The notes under the pieces are model-generated. The model was not told where the DNA came from and did no database searches. It saw only the letters and a list, made by a program, of their open reading frames with translations. Of a stretch of DNA of 6,914 nt, positions 4,961-6,914 are shown one piece after another (position 1 is the first letter of the stretch; every line of letters starts with the position of its first letter). Source of the stretch: Robiginitomaculum sp. (GTDB taxonomy: Bacteria > Pseudomonadota > Alphaproteobacteria > Caulobacterales > Maricaulaceae). The position numbers were made by a program, and so were the translations under genes. The stretch spans positions 1-6,914 of the forward strand of contig JAESQI010000210.1 in NCBI GenBank assembly GCA_016765255.1, in the 5' to 3' direction.

Positions 4961-6352
4961 ATGGTAGATGAAAAAGATAGATTTCTTTTAAAACGAAATG
5001 GGCGCTGGCACTATAATCGGCGCGTTCCAAACCAATATCTCGACATAGAATCAAGACGGTTTTTACGCATTTCACTAAAAACTAAATCTATAGACATTGC
5101 CCGCATGAGGCGGGACGCTCTTGAAGAGGCAGACAATGCTTATTGGTATGCCCTCTCTCTTGAATCCCTATCAAGCAATGGCGTCACTGAAACTACGCGC
5201 GATGTAGCAAAACAACGTCATAAGGCAGCTTCGGCGCGCGCTCTGGTTCACGGCTTTACCTACAAACCAATACAAGCATTGCTAGAAGACGAATCCGTTG
5301 AAGACATACTCGCACGCCTCAAGACGCTTGAGAAAGGCGGCAGCATTGATGATACTCCACAAAGAAGAGATGCCGAAGCTCTTATGGGCACAGCTTCTAG
5401 GCCAGATGCACTTAGCGTAAGAGTATCCGATGCCTTTAAATTATATGTCGATACAATCGCATTCGATTCTCAATTTAAAAAATCTCCCCACCAACGACGG
5501 TCATGGGAGAAAGCCAAGCGAACATCCATCAATTATTTCATTCAAGCTGCGAGTAATTTGAAAATGGATAGCATTACCCGCGATATTGCTCTGGAATACC
5601 GCAACTGGTGGATAGACAGGATCAAAACTGGTGATGAGGATGGCAAAAGGCCCACGCCATATACTGCAAATAGGCATGTCGGGAATATGAGAACTTTGTA
5701 TAGGTCATTTTTCGAATACAGAGGCGAGGAAGATCGCCCGAATCCATTTCGAAAATTATCCTTCAAAGAAGACCGTAAGAGCAAAAAGAAACGCCCACCC
5801 TTTGAAACTAAATGGATTGTAGAGCGTATTTTAGCGCCGGGGGTCTTTGATGATATTAATCCACAGGCTAGGCATATTTTACTTACACTCATTGAAACAG
5901 GAGCGCGGCCAAGTGAAATTTGCAATCTACGCCCAGAGAATATCCGTCTCAAAGGCAATGTACCATACATAGCAATTCGAGAGAAAGAACACCGTGAAAT
6001 TAAGGCCGATGCTTCTGATCGTGATATTCCGCTTATGGGTATTTCATTAGCAGCAATGCAAGCTAACCCAAAAGGATTCCCAAGGTATTTTGACAAAGAA
6101 ACGAGCCTTTCCGCAATCCTCATGAAGGCGCTTAAAAGCCGCGATCTACTACCAACTGACAACCACAAGGTATATTCAATTAGGCATTCTTTTGAAAAAC
6201 GTATGCTTGAGGCAGGGCTTGATTACGGGCTACGGTGCAAACTCATGGGACATAAAAATGACAGGCCTGAATACGGTGATGGCGGTTCTTTAGAATATCG
6301 CCGAGACGAAATGCTCAAAATTTTACTACCATTCTCAAATGGAATTCTCTGA
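4961..6352 (+). CDS. Tyrosine recombinase/integrase (DUF6538-type N-terminus)
   Basis: This 463-residue site-specific recombinase should catalyse insertion and excision of the element at tRNA-Asn. The N-terminus (about 7-60, motif FLLKRNGRWHYNRRVP) is the DUF6538-like arm-binding region. A core-binding domain spans roughly 150-260 and the catalytic domain about 275-455. Catalytic candidates are Arg316 (TGARPSE), Lys348 (EIKADASDRDIP), Arg408 in YSIRHSF, His431 (LMGH) and the nucleophile Tyr438 in PEYGDGGSLEY. The usual HxxR box has Tyr405 in place of His, which I recall as common in this subgroup. The ATG at 4961 has only a weak GGTG ribosome-binding sequence. No frameshift or internal stop is seen, so the enzyme looks intact. 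Its last 18 bases overlap the convergent small gene. Confidence 0.9.
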   Translation: MVDEKDRFLLKRNGRWHYNRRVPNQYLDIESRRFLRISLKTKSIDIARMRRDALEEADNAYWYALSLESLSSNGVTETTRDVAKQRHKAASARALVHGFTYKPIQALLEDESVEDILARLKTLEKGGSIDDTPQRRDAEALMGTASRPDALSVRVSDAFKLYVDTIAFDSQFKKSPHQRRSWEKAKRTSINYFIQAASNLKMDSITRDIALEYRNWWIDRIKTGDEDGKRPTPYTANRHVGNMRTLYRSFFEYRGEEDRPNPFRKLSFKEDRKSKKKRPPFETKWIVERILAPGVFDDINPQARHILLTLIETGARPSEICNLRPENIRLKGNVPYIAIREKEHREIKADASDRDIPLMGISLAAMQANPKGFPRYFDKETSLSAILMKALKSRDLLPTDNHKVYSIRHSFEKRMLEAGLDYGLRCKLMGHKNDRPEYGDGGSLEYRRDEMLKILLPFSNGIL

Positions 6353-6553
6353 TGAATTCAAGTCTTTTTGCTTCATAATTTTTGAAAGTTTACGCGATCT
6401 TAGCCGCGCTCTAACTTTCAAAACGCGCGACTGTCTTTTATCTAATTCTTTTTCAAGTTTTTCAAAAATAGGCCAATAATCATCGCCATAGGCTTCGACA
6501 AGCTTTGCTGCCGTTACCAAGCCTTCTTCAATATCTGAATCCCTAATGTCCAT
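6335..6553 (-). CDS. Small charged protein of unknown function beside the integrase
   Basis: With the ATG at 6553 this encodes 72 residues. An acidic N-terminus (MDIRDSDIEEG) is followed by a helical segment with VEAYGDDYWPIFEKLEKELDKRQSR and then a strongly basic stretch (VRARLRSRKLSK). I do not recognise a named domain. The AYGDDYWPIFEKLEKEL pattern resembles short hypothetical proteins often found by integrases in alphaproteobacterial islands, which is from memory. The frame stays open to a GTG at 6574, but that codon and another ATG lie within a 12-bp hairpin. The ATG at 6553 has GAGAG five bases upstream, so I chose it. The gene is co-directional with the DUF736 gene 60 bases upstream and overlaps the integrase 3' end. 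A DNA-binding or excision-related role is possible but unsupported. Confidence 0.65.
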   Translation of the reverse strand: MDIRDSDIEEGLVTAAKLVEAYGDDYWPIFEKLEKELDKRQSRVLKVRARLRSRKLSKIMKQKDLNSSENSI

Positions 6554-6563
6554 GTGATCTCTC

Positions 6564-6592
6564 AACATCGGCACTAAATAAGTGCCGATGTT
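6564..6592 (-). repeat. Perfect 12-bp hairpin between the DUF736 gene and the small gene
   Basis: AACATCGGCACT (6564-6575) and AGTGCCGATGTT (6581-6592) are exact inverse repeats with a five-base loop. On the minus strand the base of the stem abuts the GAGAG ribosome-binding site of the small gene (6559-6563). Neither side has a T run long enough for a convincing intrinsic terminator. Likely roles are an operator for a dimeric regulator, mRNA processing or stability, or control of translation of the small gene. Confidence 0.65.
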
Positions 6593-6613
6593 AATTATGA
6601 TACTTACAAACTC

Positions 6614-6914
6614 TTACTGCGCTTTCTTAGGTCGTGACCATACGAGGTCAGCGCCGTCGTCGTGATCGAACAGCGCAGCATTAACGGGCTTGGATAGCAT
6701 TGGTCCGTCGAGTAGGACTTTGATGTAATCAAGCGGCTCGTCGCCGTCTTTGGTTTCTTTCCAGGCTACGCCAAAATCACTGCGCCCCGACTTGATAAAA
6801 TAGTCGGGGCTATCTTCGTTTTTCTTATTGTCGTTGGCGATGAATTTGACTTTGTGCGACATGCTCAGCGTGGTGATTGTGCCTTCATATCCGGTCTTTG
6901 TTTGTTTGAATGTA
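6614..6914 (-). CDS. DUF736 family protein (N-terminus outside window)
   Basis: The visible 99 residues match the DUF736 pattern: TGYEGTITTL near the start, FIANDNKKNEDSPDYFI, then DFGVAWKET and YIKVLLDGP, ending NAALF...DLVWSRPKK. An internal ATG at 6862 is not the start, because the frame continues in good family sequence (TFKQTKTGYEGTITTLS) to the right edge. Only the first few residues are missing, judging by the usual length of about 100-110. The biochemical role of DUF736 is not established. The family is found mainly in alphaproteobacterial plasmids and conjugative elements near transfer and maintenance genes. Here it reads toward the integrase and probably shares a transcript with the small gene downstream. 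Confidence 0.85.
   Translation of the reverse strand, partial: TFKQTKTGYEGTITTLSMSHKVKFIANDNKKNEDSPDYFIKSGRSDFGVAWKETKDGDEPLDYIKVLLDGPMLSKPVNAALFDHDDGADLVWSRPKKAQ

Larger units (their letters stand above)
4832..6914. mobile_element. Left end of a tRNA-Asn-integrated genomic island
   Basis: Right of the tRNA the gene content changes from housekeeping genes to a tyrosine recombinase, a small uncharacterised protein and a DUF736 protein. The integrase lies next to the tRNA and reads away from it, while the other two genes point back toward it. DUF736 genes are characteristic of conjugative and mobilisable elements and plasmids in alphaproteobacteria, so an ICE or IME is likelier than a prophage. 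No relaxase, type IV secretion or phage structural gene is within the window, and the right boundary is not reached. Confidence 0.65.

Noticed and set aside
5542..6168. Long minus-strand open frame of 208 codons within the integrase gene
   Set aside because: It lies wholly antisense to a clearly recognisable integrase, has no family resemblance and is Ser/Arg/Leu-rich as expected of a shadow frame.
6784..6810. 8-bp inverted repeat GCCCCGAC/GTCGGGGC inside the DUF736 gene
   Set aside because: It falls in codons for a conserved family segment (SPDYF...SGRS) and has an 11-base loop with no T run, so coding constraint or chance explains it.

Overview
The window looks like an alphaproteobacterial chromosome of moderate, fairly AT-rich composition. 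The clues are a DksA whose zinc-finger cysteines are reduced to one, a MoxR-type AAA+ ATPase, a DUF736 protein and a DUF6538-type integrase. A marine Maricaulales/Hyphomonadaceae-like host is plausible, but that is inference from gene style only.

Positions 1-4430 read as ordinary chromosome. The 3' end of an unrecognised plus-strand gene (2-136) runs convergently into a minus-strand gene (133-969) for an outer-membrane beta-barrel protein with a lipoprotein signal. That gene is preceded by a very good match to a sigma-54 -24/-12 promoter (1001-1020). Upstream on the same strand is a MoxR-family ATPase (1039-1881), with no von Willebrand (VWA/CoxE) partner beside it. Divergent from it is dksA (2043-2471), the RNA-polymerase-binding stringent-response factor. 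The gap after dksA (2472-2823) holds a composite palindromic repeat that contains a terminator-like hairpin, then a possible 11-codon leader ORF. A SulP-family anion transporter with a STAS domain follows (2824-4428).

Positions 4429-4755 carry no protein gene. They hold three consecutive hairpins, the last a textbook intrinsic terminator (4585-4612), so this is either a long sulP 3' UTR or a small RNA. An intact tRNA-Asn(GTT) with encoded CCA follows (4756-4831).

From 4832 to the right edge the sequence looks like the left end of an integrated element in tRNA-Asn. A tyrosine recombinase (4961-6352) sits just downstream of the tRNA, behind its own predicted promoter, which is overlapped by a 12-bp direct repeat. 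Beyond it two minus-strand genes point back toward the integrase: a small uncharacterised charged protein (6335-6553) and a DUF736 protein (from 6614 off the right edge). A perfect 12-bp hairpin lies between them. DUF736 genes are typical of alphaproteobacterial conjugative elements and plasmids, so the element may be an ICE or IME. Its transfer genes, if any, and its right attachment site lie outside the window.

I see no CRISPR array, rRNA gene or insertion sequence, and no clearly new multi-gene system. The best leads are the sigma-54 site, the integrase promoter with its direct repeats, the composite palindrome, the three-hairpin candidate RNA and the unread island beyond the right edge.
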